Shown: positions 7,482 through 16,798 of the stretch, piece after piece
Layout: the number at the start of each line of letters is the position of its first letter
Numbering within the stretch: position 1 is the first letter of the stretch
Source of the DNA: JAIBJN01 sp963802795
GTDB taxonomy: Bacteria; Actinomycetota; Thermoleophilia; Gaiellales; Gaiellaceae
Direction of reading: 5' to 3'
Length of the DNA: 64,000 bases
Assembly: GCA_963802795.1 (NCBI GenBank)
Contig: CAWDJV010000003.1
Span: 419,670 to 483,669 of the forward strand
Notes under the pieces: generated by a model
Told to the model about the DNA's origin: nothing
Database searches by the model: none
What the model saw: only the letters and a program-made list of their open reading frames with translations
Made by a program: the position numbers and the translations under genes

Positions 7482-9101
7482 CTACCTCTCTGCCCTGCCG
7501 GGCTGGGTCGTGGGAATGCGCTGAGTGAAGAAGAGCGCGGCGATCGCAAGCGCGGCGAGGATCGCGAGTGCCGCGCGGAGACCGTCGATGCGTGCGTCGC
7601 GGTAGGCATCGAGCGCGGCGTCCGTCGTCTCCGACGTCGCACCGGTCTCGTCGAGGGCCGCCTCGAGGTCGGCGTCCGAGACGAATGCGACGCTGCCCGC
7701 GAGCTCGACCTGCGCCTGGGACTTGACCTCCGAGGGAATCGCCGGGCTCCCCTGGATGTTCGCGAGGAACGACGACGCCACCGCGGCGATCATGATCGAG
7801 CCGGCGAGCGCCGTGCCCATCGAGGCGCCGAGGTTGGTCATCGTGTTCTGGACGCCGCCGACCTCCGGGCTCTCGTCGTCCGGCACGGCGGAGACCGTGA
7901 CCGCGCCGAGCTGCGAGGCGAGCGCCCCGATACCAAGCCCGATCAGGAGCATCGGCACGAAGACGATCTCCGGTCCCGCGTCCGCGTCGAGAGCCGCGAG
8001 CAGGACGACGGTGCCGGCGAGGAGCGCCAGCAGGCCGCTGCGGACGACCAGCCGCGGCGAGACATTCGGGAGGAAGCGCGGGATGCCGACCGCCGCGAGG
8101 AGCAGCGTGACCGAGAGCGGCAGCAGCCTGGCACCGGTGGCCAGGGCCGACAGGCCGAGGCAGACCGAGAGGAACAGCGGCACGACGAAGAAGAGGCCTG
8201 CCTGGACGAGGTACTGGAAGAAGAACATGATCAGGCCGCCGCTCAGCTGCCGGTTGCGGAGCATCCCCGGGCGCACGAGCGGCTCCTCACCCCGGGACAC
8301 GCGGCGGACCTCCCAGCGAGAGAAGATCCAGATCACGAACAACCCCGCCAGGATCAGCCACACGGTCGGCGAGAGCCCCGCCCAGGACGGCCCCTCGGCC
8401 TTCGGCTGGATCCAGCCCCATTCGCTCGAGCGGAGCACGCCGAAGACGAGCAGCCCGAGCCCGAGCGCGGAGAGCACCGTGCCGACGATGTCGAGGCGCG
8501 GATGCTCCTCGGCCGGGGCGTCGGCGATCCGGCGGGTCAGGAGAAGGATGGCGAGGACGACCACGACCTCGCCGGCGAAGACCCAACGCCACGAGAAGTA
8601 CGTCGTGAAGAAGCCTCCGATCAGCGGGCCGACCGCGACCGCGATCGCGCCTGCAGCCGCGACCAGCCCGTAGGCGGCGGGGCGGCGCTCGGTCGGGAAG
8701 TTCCCGGCGACGAGAGCCACGATCGCCGGCAGGATCAGCGCCGCGCCGACCCCTTCCAGGAAGGACCAGCCGAGCAGCAGCACCGGCAGGCTCGGCGCGA
8801 GAGCGGTCGTGAGCGACCCGCACCCGTAGATCACGCAACCGATCGCGAAGGCCCGCTTCCGGCCGATGATCGCCCCGACCTTGGCGCCGGTGATCATCAA
8901 GCACGCCATCACGAGCGTGTAGGCCGTGATCGCCCCCTGGATCCCGGTCACCGTCGTGCCCACGTCCTTGGCCACCGTCGCGATCGAGACGTTCATCACC
9001 GAGCTGTCCAGCGTCATCAGGAACTGGCCCGACGCCAACGTGAACAGGACGAGAGTCGCTCCTCCTGCAACAGCCGCGGAGGTCGTCGCCCGAGTTGTCA
9101 A
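7482..9101 (-). CDS. MFS drug-efflux transporter, DHA2 family (14 TM)
   Basis: About 539 residues, length and pattern of the 14-helix DHA2 proton antiporters. The first helix carries FLMTLDSSVMNVSIATVAKD, the usual DHA2 motif (LDxTVVNVALP-like); GRKRAFAIGC follows at the loop 2-3 position. Late in the protein is a periplasmic-type insertion (VELAGSVAFVSDADLEAAL). TTG at 9101 is chosen: it overlaps the TGA of the HerA-like gene (TTGA) and begins just before the first helix. The longer upstream ORF encodes low-complexity sequence overlapping that gene. Substrate unknown; context suggests export of an amino-acid- or peptide-related compound, or antibiotic resistance. Confidence 0.9.
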   Translation of the reverse strand: MTTRATTSAAVAGGATLVLFTLASGQFLMTLDSSVMNVSIATVAKDVGTTVTGIQGAITAYTLVMACLMITGAKVGAIIGRKRAFAIGCVIYGCGSLTTALAPSLPVLLLGWSFLEGVGAALILPAIVALVAGNFPTERRPAAYGLVAAAGAIAVAVGPLIGGFFTTYFSWRWVFAGEVVVVLAILLLTRRIADAPAEEHPRLDIVGTVLSALGLGLLVFGVLRSSEWGWIQPKAEGPSWAGLSPTVWLILAGLFVIWIFSRWEVRRVSRGEEPLVRPGMLRNRQLSGGLIMFFFQYLVQAGLFFVVPLFLSVCLGLSALATGARLLPLSVTLLLAAVGIPRFLPNVSPRLVVRSGLLALLAGTVVLLAALDADAGPEIVFVPMLLIGLGIGALASQLGAVTVSAVPDDESPEVGGVQNTMTNLGASMGTALAGSIMIAAVASSFLANIQGSPAIPSEVKSQAQVELAGSVAFVSDADLEAALDETGATSETTDAALDAYRDARIDGLRAALAILAALAIAALFFTQRIPTTQPGRAER

Positions 9102-10576
9102 ACGCCCTCTTCCTCCGCCCACGTGGCGGGCACGTCGGCTCCGCCCTCCTCGGAGATACGCGGCCCGAACCGTACGAATGCAGGGTGCGAGGCAATCTTC
9201 CCCGCCACGAGTGATTCGCCCATTCGGAACGTCGTCGCACGCTCCAGCAGCGGCGCCGGCGCGTACGAGAGGACGTCGGCGACGAAGGCGAGGTCGCCGG
9301 CCGACGTCATGCGCATGAGCACGAGGTTGTCGCACTGGGAGACGACGAGCTCGTTGACGCGCTGCGGCCTCTGGGTCGAGACGAGCAGGTACAGGCCGAA
9401 CTTCCGCCCTTCCGTCGCGATCCGGGCCGCATGCTCGGTGGCCAGGGCTGTGACCTCGTCCCCAGGCTCGCGCGGGCAGACGTTGTGAGCCTCGTCGATG
9501 ACGACCAGGACGGGCTCGCGCTCCGCGCGGTGCCTCCAGAGCGCGGCGAGCACGCTCTCCGCCGCGATTGCCTTCTCCCCGGGCGTCTCCAGCGAGCCCA
9601 GGTCGACGACGAGCGCGCGAGGGCCGCCCGGCGCCACCACGTCCTGAAGGGAATGGGGCTCTCCGGCCGACCAGATCGGCCAGCGGTAAATCCCCAGGTT
9701 GCGAAGACGGGCTCCGAGCGCCCGGACGTCCGGGCTCCCGGCGCCCAGCAACCGCTCTGCCACGTCCTCCGCGCTCGAGTCGCTGCCTCCGAGCCCGCTC
9801 TCGAGCGTGTCCAGGAGAGCGCTGTATTCCTCGCGGTCGCGAATAGGGTCGAGGCGGAGCACGGCGGCCTGCTCCTCCGCGTCACAGTCGGTGAAGCGCA
9901 CGTGGAGCCGTCCCTCCTCCGCCCGCCCGCCGCGGCGCACGACCACGCCGGCGACCGCCTGTCGATAGCGGGACGCGAGGGCGCCGTCGACGTCGTCCCG
10001 CACCTCGCGGAGCCGGACGAAGTCCGAGTTCGGGTCGAGGACCACGATCCGAAGCGTCGTCTCCAGCAGGAGCTGTTCGAGGACCGTGCCAAGGGCGTAG
10101 GTCTTCCCCGATCCCGACTGGCCGCAGAAGAACGTGTGCCGGTCGAAGCCGCCGGCGTCGAGAGAGAAACGCACCTCCGGGTGAAGCAGGACGCTCGCGA
10201 CGTCGAGCGCCGCCCTCGAGGGTCGCATACGCTCGAGCCACGCGGCGACCGTGCCGTCGTCCGCCTGCTCGATCGGCTCGTCGTGGAACGGAGGGACGCC
10301 GTCTTCGAGGACGATGCCGTGGCCGCGCGCGAGCGTGATGTACATCCGCGACGAAGAGGACGCCTCCTCGCCGAGGACCGCGGCGAGCTCCCCTCCCTCC
10401 GCCGATGCCGGCTGGACCGCGTAGATCTGGCCCAGCCGCCCGCCGATCGAGACGTACCCCCCCGTCTGCAGCTCGAGCCCGTGGACCGAGCACCGAAAGG
10501 TGAAACGCCGGCCGTCTATCGAGGAAGCTGCGGCGGCGACGGAGGCCTCGAGCTCGCGGCGACTCGCGCTGGTCAT
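9098..10576 (-). CDS. HerA-like (DUF87) P-loop ATPase
   Basis: 492 residues. An N-terminal beta-rich HAS-barrel-like region is followed by Walker A GQSGSGKT near residue 160, a long insertion, Walker B LVVIDEAH near 375, and the sensor segment LLVSTQRPQRVN near 410. This is the HerA/FtsK-type DUF87 ATPase group, some of which pump DNA with NurA nuclease; no NurA is present here. The ATG at 10576 overlaps the APC permease stop (ATGA), and its own stop overlaps the MFS start (TTGA). It is thus embedded in a transporter/peptidase operon. Its role there is unknown. Confidence 0.9.
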   Translation of the reverse strand: MTSASRRELEASVAAAASSIDGRRFTFRCSVHGLELQTGGYVSIGGRLGQIYAVQPASAEGGELAAVLGEEASSSSRMYITLARGHGIVLEDGVPPFHDEPIEQADDGTVAAWLERMRPSRAALDVASVLLHPEVRFSLDAGGFDRHTFFCGQSGSGKTYALGTVLEQLLLETTLRIVVLDPNSDFVRLREVRDDVDGALASRYRQAVAGVVVRRGGRAEEGRLHVRFTDCDAEEQAAVLRLDPIRDREEYSALLDTLESGLGGSDSSAEDVAERLLGAGSPDVRALGARLRNLGIYRWPIWSAGEPHSLQDVVAPGGPRALVVDLGSLETPGEKAIAAESVLAALWRHRAEREPVLVVIDEAHNVCPREPGDEVTALATEHAARIATEGRKFGLYLLVSTQRPQRVNELVVSQCDNLVLMRMTSAGDLAFVADVLSYAPAPLLERATTFRMGESLVAGKIASHPAFVRFGPRISEEGGADVPATWAEEEGV

Positions 10577-11859
10577 CGTGGGTTGGGTAAGGCCGTCCCA
10601 CGCCGACCCCGCATCCACTTCCAGACGGAGTCGAGCACTACCGCGAGGACGGCGATCCCCACGATCGCGCTGAAGGTCTCCGGTGCGTTGCGCACCGTGT
10701 CGACGGCGAAGAAGACGAGGACGATGGCGGTCGCGGCGATCGCGGTCAGGACGATCTCAGCTCGGGAGCCGGTGTCGGACCGGCGCCGGTAGCCGGCGAT
10801 GCCCACGAGCAGGAAGATCACCAGCGAGCAGGCGCTGCCGACCGACGCGATTGCGGAAAGGTCGACGAGATTGGCCACGAGCAGCACGAGCCCGGACGTG
10901 ATCAGAAGCCCCGAGTGCGTCCCCAGGCGCGAGCCGCGCCCGAAGATGGGCGGAAACTGCCCCACCTCGGCCAGCATGGCCGTCAGCCCTCCGGACGCAA
11001 ACAAGGTCGCGTTCACCGACGAAGCGGTGGCCAGGAGCGCCGCCACGGCCATCATCACGAACCCGGCCTCGCCGAGTGACGGTCGAGCGGCCTCTGCGAT
11101 GGCGGTCTCCCCGTAGCCGATCGCCTCGTCGACCGTCAACGTCCCGAAGACCCCGAGCGAGATGAGGACGTAGGTGACGGTGGTCACGCCCAGGGCGGCA
11201 TACATGGCCCTGGGAAGCTCGCGTGCGGGGTCGCGCAGGTCCCCGGCCGCGAACGTGATGACGCTGAACCCCAGGTAGGCGAAGAACGTGAGGGCGACGC
11301 TCGCCAGGATGTCCGAGTACGAGGGGTAGCCGCTGAAGGCGAGCAGGTCGAAGTCGATGTCGACGAGGGTCACTCCGATGAAGACCGCGAAGACGGCGAG
11401 GAGGATCACGACGATGAGCGACTGCGCCCGATCCACCATGCGCGAGCCGACCAGGTTGATCGCCGCCATGGCGACCACGATGCCCGACGTGAAGACGTTG
11501 TCCCACCCGCCCGCGGCATCGTCCCCCACGAAGAGCGAGGTCGCGTAGCTCCCGAAGGCGACTGCCACCATCGAGCACACGATCACGATCGCGGCGAAGT
11601 AGCCGAGCCAGGAGGCGATGCCGACGAGGCGCCCGTTCCCGAACCCCTCCATCAGGTAGGCGATCAGGCCGCCCGAGGAGGGAAAGCGAACGCCGAGCTT
11701 GACGACCGTGTAACCGAGGAGCGCTGCAACGATGCCCGCGAGGAGGAACGAGAGCCAGACCGCTGCCCCGGCGACCGTTCCGGCCTCGCCGAGCAGCGCG
11801 AAGATGCCGGCGCCCACCATCGCGCCGATGCCGAGGAAGGCTGCTCCGCGGACGGTCAT
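10573..11859 (-). CDS. APC superfamily amino-acid permease
   Basis: 428 residues with about 12 membrane helices. The first helix contains GIGAMVGAGIFALLGEAG, the unwound substrate-binding segment of APC transporters (TC 2.A.3). Helix 6 region FFAYLGFSVITFAAGDLRDPAREL matches the family consensus around the second broken helix. It would import an amino acid by proton symport. The ATG at 11859 is one base from the stop of the M24 peptidase gene, and the stop overlaps the HerA-like gene, so all three are co-translated. Substrate cannot be read from sequence. Confidence 0.92.
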   Translation of the reverse strand: MTVRGAAFLGIGAMVGAGIFALLGEAGTVAGAAVWLSFLLAGIVAALLGYTVVKLGVRFPSSGGLIAYLMEGFGNGRLVGIASWLGYFAAIVIVCSMVAVAFGSYATSLFVGDDAAGGWDNVFTSGIVVAMAAINLVGSRMVDRAQSLIVVILLAVFAVFIGVTLVDIDFDLLAFSGYPSYSDILASVALTFFAYLGFSVITFAAGDLRDPARELPRAMYAALGVTTVTYVLISLGVFGTLTVDEAIGYGETAIAEAARPSLGEAGFVMMAVAALLATASSVNATLFASGGLTAMLAEVGQFPPIFGRGSRLGTHSGLLITSGLVLLVANLVDLSAIASVGSACSLVIFLLVGIAGYRRRSDTGSRAEIVLTAIAATAIVLVFFAVDTVRNAPETFSAIVGIAVLAVVLDSVWKWMRGRRGTALPNPR

Positions 11860-11860
11860 G

Positions 11861-12988
11861 TCACGCGACGATCTGCAGCTCGTGCGTCGTGTTGTTCAGG
11901 CGCCGCCCACCCTCCTCGGCGACGGTCACGATGTCCTCGATGCGGACACCGAAGCGCTCGGGGAGGTAGACGCCGGGCTCGATCGAGAAGCACATGCCGG
12001 GCTCGAGCTTATGCGTCTCGCCTTCGACCATGTAGGGCGGCTCGTGGGTGGTCAGGCCGATGCCGTGCCCCGTCCGGTGGATGAAAAACTCGCCGTAGCC
12101 GGCGTCGGTGATCACGCGGCGCGCTGCACGGTCGATCTCCTGGCACTCGACGCCCGGCCGCACCGCCTCGAAAGCAGTCTGCTGCGCGCGCCGCACGATC
12201 TCGAAGACCTCGCGCTCCTCGTCGGTCGGCTCGCCGACGTGGACGGTGCGGGTCGTGTCGGAGCCGTAGCCGTCTTTGATGCCGCCGAAGTCGAGGACGA
12301 CCATGTCGCCTTCCTCGACTCTTCGCCCGCTCATCTCGTGATGCGGGTTGGCGCCGTTCGGGCCCGAGCCGACAACGGTGAAGTCGATCTCCGAATGGCC
12401 GTGGTCGCGCAGGAAAGCAGCGAGATCGGCCGCGATCTCGCTCTCGCGGCGACCCGCGAACGGGAGCTTCACGATCTGCTCGAAGGTCGCGTCGGCCGCC
12501 GCGCCGGCGGCGGCGAGCCGCTCGAGCTCGTCCGCGCCCTTGATCGCGCGCAGCATCGGCAAAGTGCTCGTCATCGACACATACGTGGACTCGGGCAACA
12601 CCTCTTGCAAGGCGAGCACGTGCATCGCCCAGGCCGCGTCGGAGATCGCGTAGCGGCCGTTCGCGTCTAGGAGCTTCGCGGTCGCGGCGTAAGGGTCGCT
12701 GCCGTCCGTCCAATCGCTCAGCGACAGGGCGGCCGCGGCGGGAGCGGCCTCGGCGTCGGAGCGCTCGAGAACCGGAACGATCATCGAGGGCTCCCGTGAG
12801 GCTTGGAGCGCGAGCATCGTGATTCGCTCGGTGATCGCGATCGGCTCGTAACCGGTGAAGTAGAGGAGGTCGGGCCCCGGTGTGACAAGGACACCGGTCA
12901 GCGCCGCCGCTTCCGCCTGCTCGGCTGCGCGCTCCATCCGCCGCGCGAAGTCCTCGGCCGTGAACGCGGGAATCTCGGCAGCGGCCAT
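11861..12988 (-). CDS. M24 family metallopeptidase (Xaa-Pro aminopeptidase-like)
   Basis: 375 residues. An N-terminal creatinase-like domain (1-150) precedes the pita-bread catalytic domain. All five metal ligands are visible: Asp233 (VVLDFGG), Asp244 (SDTTRT), His308 (HRTGHGIG), Glu337 (SIEPGVY) and Glu351 (IEDI). Such enzymes remove an N-terminal residue before proline in cytosolic peptides. ATG at 12988 is chosen because family similarity begins there; the longer frame upstream overlaps the M20 gene in a different frame. It lies between an M20 dipeptidase and an amino-acid permease, consistent with peptide catabolism. Confidence 0.95.
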   Translation of the reverse strand: MAAAEIPAFTAEDFARRMERAAEQAEAAALTGVLVTPGPDLLYFTGYEPIAITERITMLALQASREPSMIVPVLERSDAEAAPAAAALSLSDWTDGSDPYAATAKLLDANGRYAISDAAWAMHVLALQEVLPESTYVSMTSTLPMLRAIKGADELERLAAAGAAADATFEQIVKLPFAGRRESEIAADLAAFLRDHGHSEIDFTVVGSGPNGANPHHEMSGRRVEEGDMVVLDFGGIKDGYGSDTTRTVHVGEPTDEEREVFEIVRRAQQTAFEAVRPGVECQEIDRAARRVITDAGYGEFFIHRTGHGIGLTTHEPPYMVEGETHKLEPGMCFSIEPGVYLPERFGVRIEDIVTVAEEGGRRLNNTTHELQIVA

Positions 12989-12999
12989 CGCTTGGAGTA

Positions 13000-14352
13000 T
13001 TACGAGGACTTGGCCTGCGCGTACCTGTGAAAGAACAGCGCCTCGACGAGCGCCATGTGCTCGATCTCGGTCGGATCGACGCTCTCGTTGGGAGCGTGGA
13101 TCAGGCAGAGCGGCTCCTCGACTCCGAGCAGCATGATCTCCGCGTCCGGGAACGTCTCCTGGAGGACGGTGCAGAGCGGGATCGAGCCACCCTGGCCGAG
13201 CAGTGTCACATCGCGCCCGTAGGCCTCTGCCATCGCTGCGGTCAAAGCTTCGAACGCAGGCCCCTCGACCGGGCCGCTGAACGGCCCTCCCTCCGCCTCG
13301 CGCTCGAACTCGAGCTGGACGTTCCACGGAGCGACGGCCTTCAGGTGTTCGATCAGCGCCGTCTGCGCCTCCTCGGCGTCCATGCCGGGCGGCACGCGCA
13401 GGTTGATGCGCGCGCGGGCCTCCGGCTGAATCGCAGCGGAGGAGCCGACGACGGGCGGGCAATCGATGCCGAGGACGGTGGCGGCCGGCCTGGCCCAGAG
13501 CATGTCGGAGACGTTCTCCCCGAGGAGGTCGACGCCGTCGAGGACCCCTGCGTCCTGCCGGAACTGCTCGGGCGGGTACTCGGCGCCGCGCCAGGTCTGC
13601 GACGAGTCCAGGCCCTCGATCGTCGTGTTGCCGTTCTCGTCTCGCAGGGTCGCGAGCATCGCGATCAGCGCCGCAAGCGCGTCCGGCGCCGCTCCGCCGT
13701 ACATGCCCGAGTGCAGAGCCATCGAGGCCGTCCGCACGGTGACCCACACGTTGGCCAGCCCCCGCAGGCTCGTCGTCAGGCTCGGCACGCCGACCGCGAA
13801 GTTGCCGGTGTCGGCGACGAGAATCGCATCGGCGCGCAGCAGATCGGGATTCTCCCGAACGAACGCTTCGAGCCCGCCCGTGCCCTGCTCCTCCGAGCCC
13901 TCACCGACGATCTTGACGTTCACGGGGAGGTCGCCGGCGACCGCGCGGAGGGCCGTGAGGTGCACCGCGATGCTTCCCTTGTCGTCGGCGGCGCCACGGC
14001 CGTACCAGCGTCCGTTCCTCTCGGTCAGCTCCCAGGCGGGGCTCTCCCACGCGGTCTCGTCCGCCGGCGGCTGGACGTCGTGGTGGAAGTAGAGAAGCAC
14101 CGTCGGCGCCCCGGGCGGCCCCGGCGCCTGACCGCAGACGGCTTTGCTCCCGTCGGCCGTCTCGTACGCGCGGACGTCCTCGAGGCCGACGCCCGAGAAC
14201 GCCTCGATCGTCCAGTCGACCATCTTCTGGCACTCCTCCGGCGGGAACTGCTTGGCGTCGGCGACCGACTTGAAGGCGACCATCTGCGCGAGGTCCTCCC
14301 ACGCCTGCGGCATCAGGCCCTTGACGCGCTCGCGGAGGGCGTCTGTGGACAC
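13000..14352 (-). CDS. M20 family metallodipeptidase
   Basis: 450 residues, typical of the M20 dipeptidases (CNDP2/DapE-like). The two-zinc site is complete: His90 and Asp92 (YFHHDVQP), bridging Asp near 123 (GRGAADDKG), catalytic and ligand Glu near 154-155 (GEGSEEQG), Asp near 181 (VADTGN) and a C-terminal His (LIHAPNES). The lid/dimerisation domain lies at about 200-320. It hydrolyses short peptides in the cytoplasm. The stop is 11 bases before the M24 start and the ATG is 10 bases after the stop of the membrane-anchored 137-residue protein gene, so the genes form one operon. Confidence 0.95.
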   Translation of the reverse strand: MSTDALRERVKGLMPQAWEDLAQMVAFKSVADAKQFPPEECQKMVDWTIEAFSGVGLEDVRAYETADGSKAVCGQAPGPPGAPTVLLYFHHDVQPPADETAWESPAWELTERNGRWYGRGAADDKGSIAVHLTALRAVAGDLPVNVKIVGEGSEEQGTGGLEAFVRENPDLLRADAILVADTGNFAVGVPSLTTSLRGLANVWVTVRTASMALHSGMYGGAAPDALAALIAMLATLRDENGNTTIEGLDSSQTWRGAEYPPEQFRQDAGVLDGVDLLGENVSDMLWARPAATVLGIDCPPVVGSSAAIQPEARARINLRVPPGMDAEEAQTALIEHLKAVAPWNVQLEFEREAEGGPFSGPVEGPAFEALTAAMAEAYGRDVTLLGQGGSIPLCTVLQETFPDAEIMLLGVEEPLCLIHAPNESVDPTEIEHMALVEALFFHRYAQAKSS

Positions 14353-14362
14353 GGTCTAGGCG

Positions 14363-14776
14363 CTAGTCTCGCACGACGTCGTCGAAGTCCCAGTCCTCGA
14401 AGAAGTCCTCGATGTCGGGGCGCTTCTCGGGACAGTAGACGTCGACGACCAGCGACAGACCCTGGCGAATCCGGGGGTCGAGCGGGACCGGGCGGAGGTA
14501 GTACTCGCCACCTTGGAGAAGTCGGAGCTTCCAGTAGCCCTGGACGAGCTCGCTGTCCGCCGTCTCGCACACCGAGCCGCCGTCGTCGCCCAGCGTCCGC
14601 GCGATCTGGTCCTGATCCGGAGCCGGGAGCCCGAGCTCCTCGTAAGCGGTGATCAGCTCCTGCGCCTTCGCATTGGCTACGTCGTTCTGGCGGTCGTAGT
14701 TCCAGGCGACGAGCATGACGATCAGGAGCACGCCGAAGATGCCGCCGACGATCCAGTAGATGGTTCGCTCCCTCAT
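14363..14776 (-). CDS. Membrane-anchored hypothetical protein, 137 aa
   Basis: One N-terminal membrane helix (about residues 8-26, WIVGGIFGVLLIVMLVAW) followed by a soluble domain that is probably extracytoplasmic. The domain contains two cysteines (SVCETAD and VYCPEKR) that could form a disulfide, and an acidic end (FFEDWDFDDVVRD). No family is recognised. The ATG overlaps the stop of the AGT-type permease gene (ATGA) and the stop is 10 bases before the M20 dipeptidase gene. That position suggests a role with the transporter or peptidase. Confidence 0.75.
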   Translation of the reverse strand: MRERTIYWIVGGIFGVLLIVMLVAWNYDRQNDVANAKAQELITAYEELGLPAPDQDQIARTLGDDGGSVCETADSELVQGYWKLRLLQGGEYYLRPVPLDPRIRQGLSLVVDVYCPEKRPDIEDFFEDWDFDDVVRD

Positions 14777-16236
14777 GCGACGTCCTCTGGAGCGGGCTCA
14801 GCGGTCTTCCAGCTCGGCTTGCGGAGCCAGAGGCAGAGCAGCGGGATGATCACGCCGAGCAGAACGACCCCGCCGCCGACGAAGAACACGTATGCGGCCG
14901 CGCTGAAGTCGAGCTGCGAGGGCGGGACGAAGCCGATCAGGACCGCCGCGAGAGATGACAGGAAGCCGACGGCGCAGAGCAGCCCCAGCGCCGGCGCGCG
15001 GTAGCCCCGCGGGTGGTCCGGCTGGCGCTTCCGCAAGTTGTATGCAGCGACGAACATCGAGAGGTACATGAGGAGATAGACCGATGTCGTAATCGTCATG
15101 AAGATCCAGTAGGCGTTCGAGACCGCAGCGGAGAACGCGAACAGGAGCGCGAGGATCGTGGTCAGAAATCCCTGCGCGACGAGGATGTTCACTTGGACAC
15201 CCGCCTCGTTCGTCCGCTGGAACCAGAGGGGCAGGTAGCCGCCCTCCCTCGAGACCAGCAGGAGGCTCCTCGAGGGTCCCGCCAGCCAGGTGAGGAAGCC
15301 GGCGAGGGAGGCGGACACGATCGCGAGCCCGACGATCGGCGTCAGCCACTGGATGCCGAAGAAGGCGAGTACCGAATCGAAGGCTTGCATGATCCCCGCC
15401 GTCAGGCTCACGTCCTGGGCGGGGACGACCCAGCTGATCGCGAGCGGCGGCAGGATCAGGATCAGCAGCACGAGCACGGTGGCGACGAGCATCACCCTCG
15501 GAAACTGGCTCTTCGGGTCGCGGAGACGGCCCACGTGGACGGCGTTCATCTCCATGCCCGAGTAGGCGCCGAAGTTCGAGACGATCAGGACGATGCTCGC
15601 GATGCCGGCCCACTCCGGAAAGATGTGCTCCGCGTCCATCGGCGCCGCCGAGGGGTTTCCCTGGGCGAGATAGACGATCCCGAGGGTGACGAGCAGCGCG
15701 CCCGGGATGAGCGTGCCGATAAGCACGCCGCTCGAGGCGAGCTTGGCGATCACGCCGATACCGCCTCGAAGCTGCACGAGGACCCCGAGCCAGTAGACGG
15801 TGACGATCACGATCGCGGTCCAGACGCCGCTCGCCGCCAGCTCCGGGGCGATCACATAGGCGAGCGTCGCCGCCACGAACGACAGCAGTGACGGGTAGTA
15901 GAAGAGCGTCATCGCGTACTGGTGCCAGGCGGCCGTGAAGCCCATGCGAGGCGAGATGCCCTCCGTCACCCAGCGGTAGATGCCCCCGTTCCAGCCCGAG
16001 GCGAGCTCGGCCGAGACCAGCGCGGTCGGGATCAGGAAGACGATCGCCGGCAGCACGTAGAGGAAGACGGCGGCGAGGCCGTAGACCGCCATCGTCGGAG
16101 CCGGCCGCAGGCTGGCGACCGACGACACCGTCATCAGCGCCAGCGCCGTCCACGCGATGAAGGCCGGCCCAGCGACCGATGCGCGCGCAGTCGTTGCCGC
16201 CGGGGGTCGGCCTTCGGCGGAGTCGATCGTGGACAC
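14773..16236 (-). CDS. Amino-acid permease, glutamate:GABA antiporter-like (APC)
   Basis: 487 residues, about 12 helices plus a C-terminal pair. The early helices (LPTALVSAEL-like IPTALVSAELASGWNGG; TEGISPRMGFTAAWHQY) match the AGA/GadC-YjeM branch of APC transporters (TC 2.A.3.7). Members exchange or import amino acids such as glutamate. GTG at 16236 is preceded by an AGGGGG Shine-Dalgarno and starts just ahead of the first helix; the upstream continuation overlaps the SHOCT gene. The stop overlaps the next ATG. Substrate uncertain. Confidence 0.9.
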   Translation of the reverse strand: MSTIDSAEGRPPAATTARASVAGPAFIAWTALALMTVSSVASLRPAPTMAVYGLAAVFLYVLPAIVFLIPTALVSAELASGWNGGIYRWVTEGISPRMGFTAAWHQYAMTLFYYPSLLSFVAATLAYVIAPELAASGVWTAIVIVTVYWLGVLVQLRGGIGVIAKLASSGVLIGTLIPGALLVTLGIVYLAQGNPSAAPMDAEHIFPEWAGIASIVLIVSNFGAYSGMEMNAVHVGRLRDPKSQFPRVMLVATVLVLLILILPPLAISWVVPAQDVSLTAGIMQAFDSVLAFFGIQWLTPIVGLAIVSASLAGFLTWLAGPSRSLLLVSREGGYLPLWFQRTNEAGVQVNILVAQGFLTTILALLFAFSAAVSNAYWIFMTITTSVYLLMYLSMFVAAYNLRKRQPDHPRGYRAPALGLLCAVGFLSSLAAVLIGFVPPSQLDFSAAAYVFFVGGGVVLLGVIIPLLCLWLRKPSWKTAEPAPEDVA

Positions 16237-16262
16237 TAGGGCTTCCCCCTCTGGACTTCGAG

Positions 16263-16655
16263 TTAGGCCAGAGCCTTTCGCTTGATCGCGTCGAACTCCT
16301 CCTGGCTGATCGCGCCGCTGTCGAGAAGCTCTTTCGCCTTCGCGATCTCTCCGGATGCGCCCCCGCCGCCTGCGGCCGCGCGCACGTGCTCGTCGAACTG
16401 GGCGCGCTGGGCGCTTGCCCGCTCGACGTTCCGCTTCGTCATGCCGTCGTTCTGCGAGACCAGGTAGATGAACACGCCGAGGAACGGCAGGACGATCACG
16501 AAGATCAGCCACCCGGCCTTGCCCCAGCCGGAGAGGTCGTCGCGGCGAAAGACGTCGGCGAACACGGTGAAGAGCAGCCAGAACCAGACCACCCACAGGA
16601 AGAAGACGAGCATCGTCCCCATCACTTCGAGGAACGGGTAATCGGCAGCGAACAC
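16263..16655 (-). CDS. PLDc_N / SHOCT domain small membrane protein (paralogue)
   Basis: 130 residues from a GTG start with AGGAGGTG upstream. Two membrane helices (about 10-34 and 46-67; FADVFRRDDLSGWGKAGWLI between them) precede a SHOCT domain (IAKAKELLDSGAISQEEFDAI). It has the same layout as the protein at 4577-4963. It lies 26 bases before the AGA-type permease gene and may be the first gene of that operon. Function unknown. Confidence 0.85.
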   Translation of the reverse strand: MFAADYPFLEVMGTMLVFFLWVVWFWLLFTVFADVFRRDDLSGWGKAGWLIFVIVLPFLGVFIYLVSQNDGMTKRNVERASAQRAQFDEHVRAAAGGGGASGEIAKAKELLDSGAISQEEFDAIKRKALA

Positions 16656-16798
16656 CTACACCTCCTCTGGATCGGTTTTCGGCCAGCGCAGATCGACTGC
16701 GTCATCTGGCGGCGAAACCTTATACCGCCGGCTGACCCACGAACAGCCGAAGGGCTCAATTCGCCGCCGGTTTCGAGCCCGCCTTCGACGCGGCCTTG

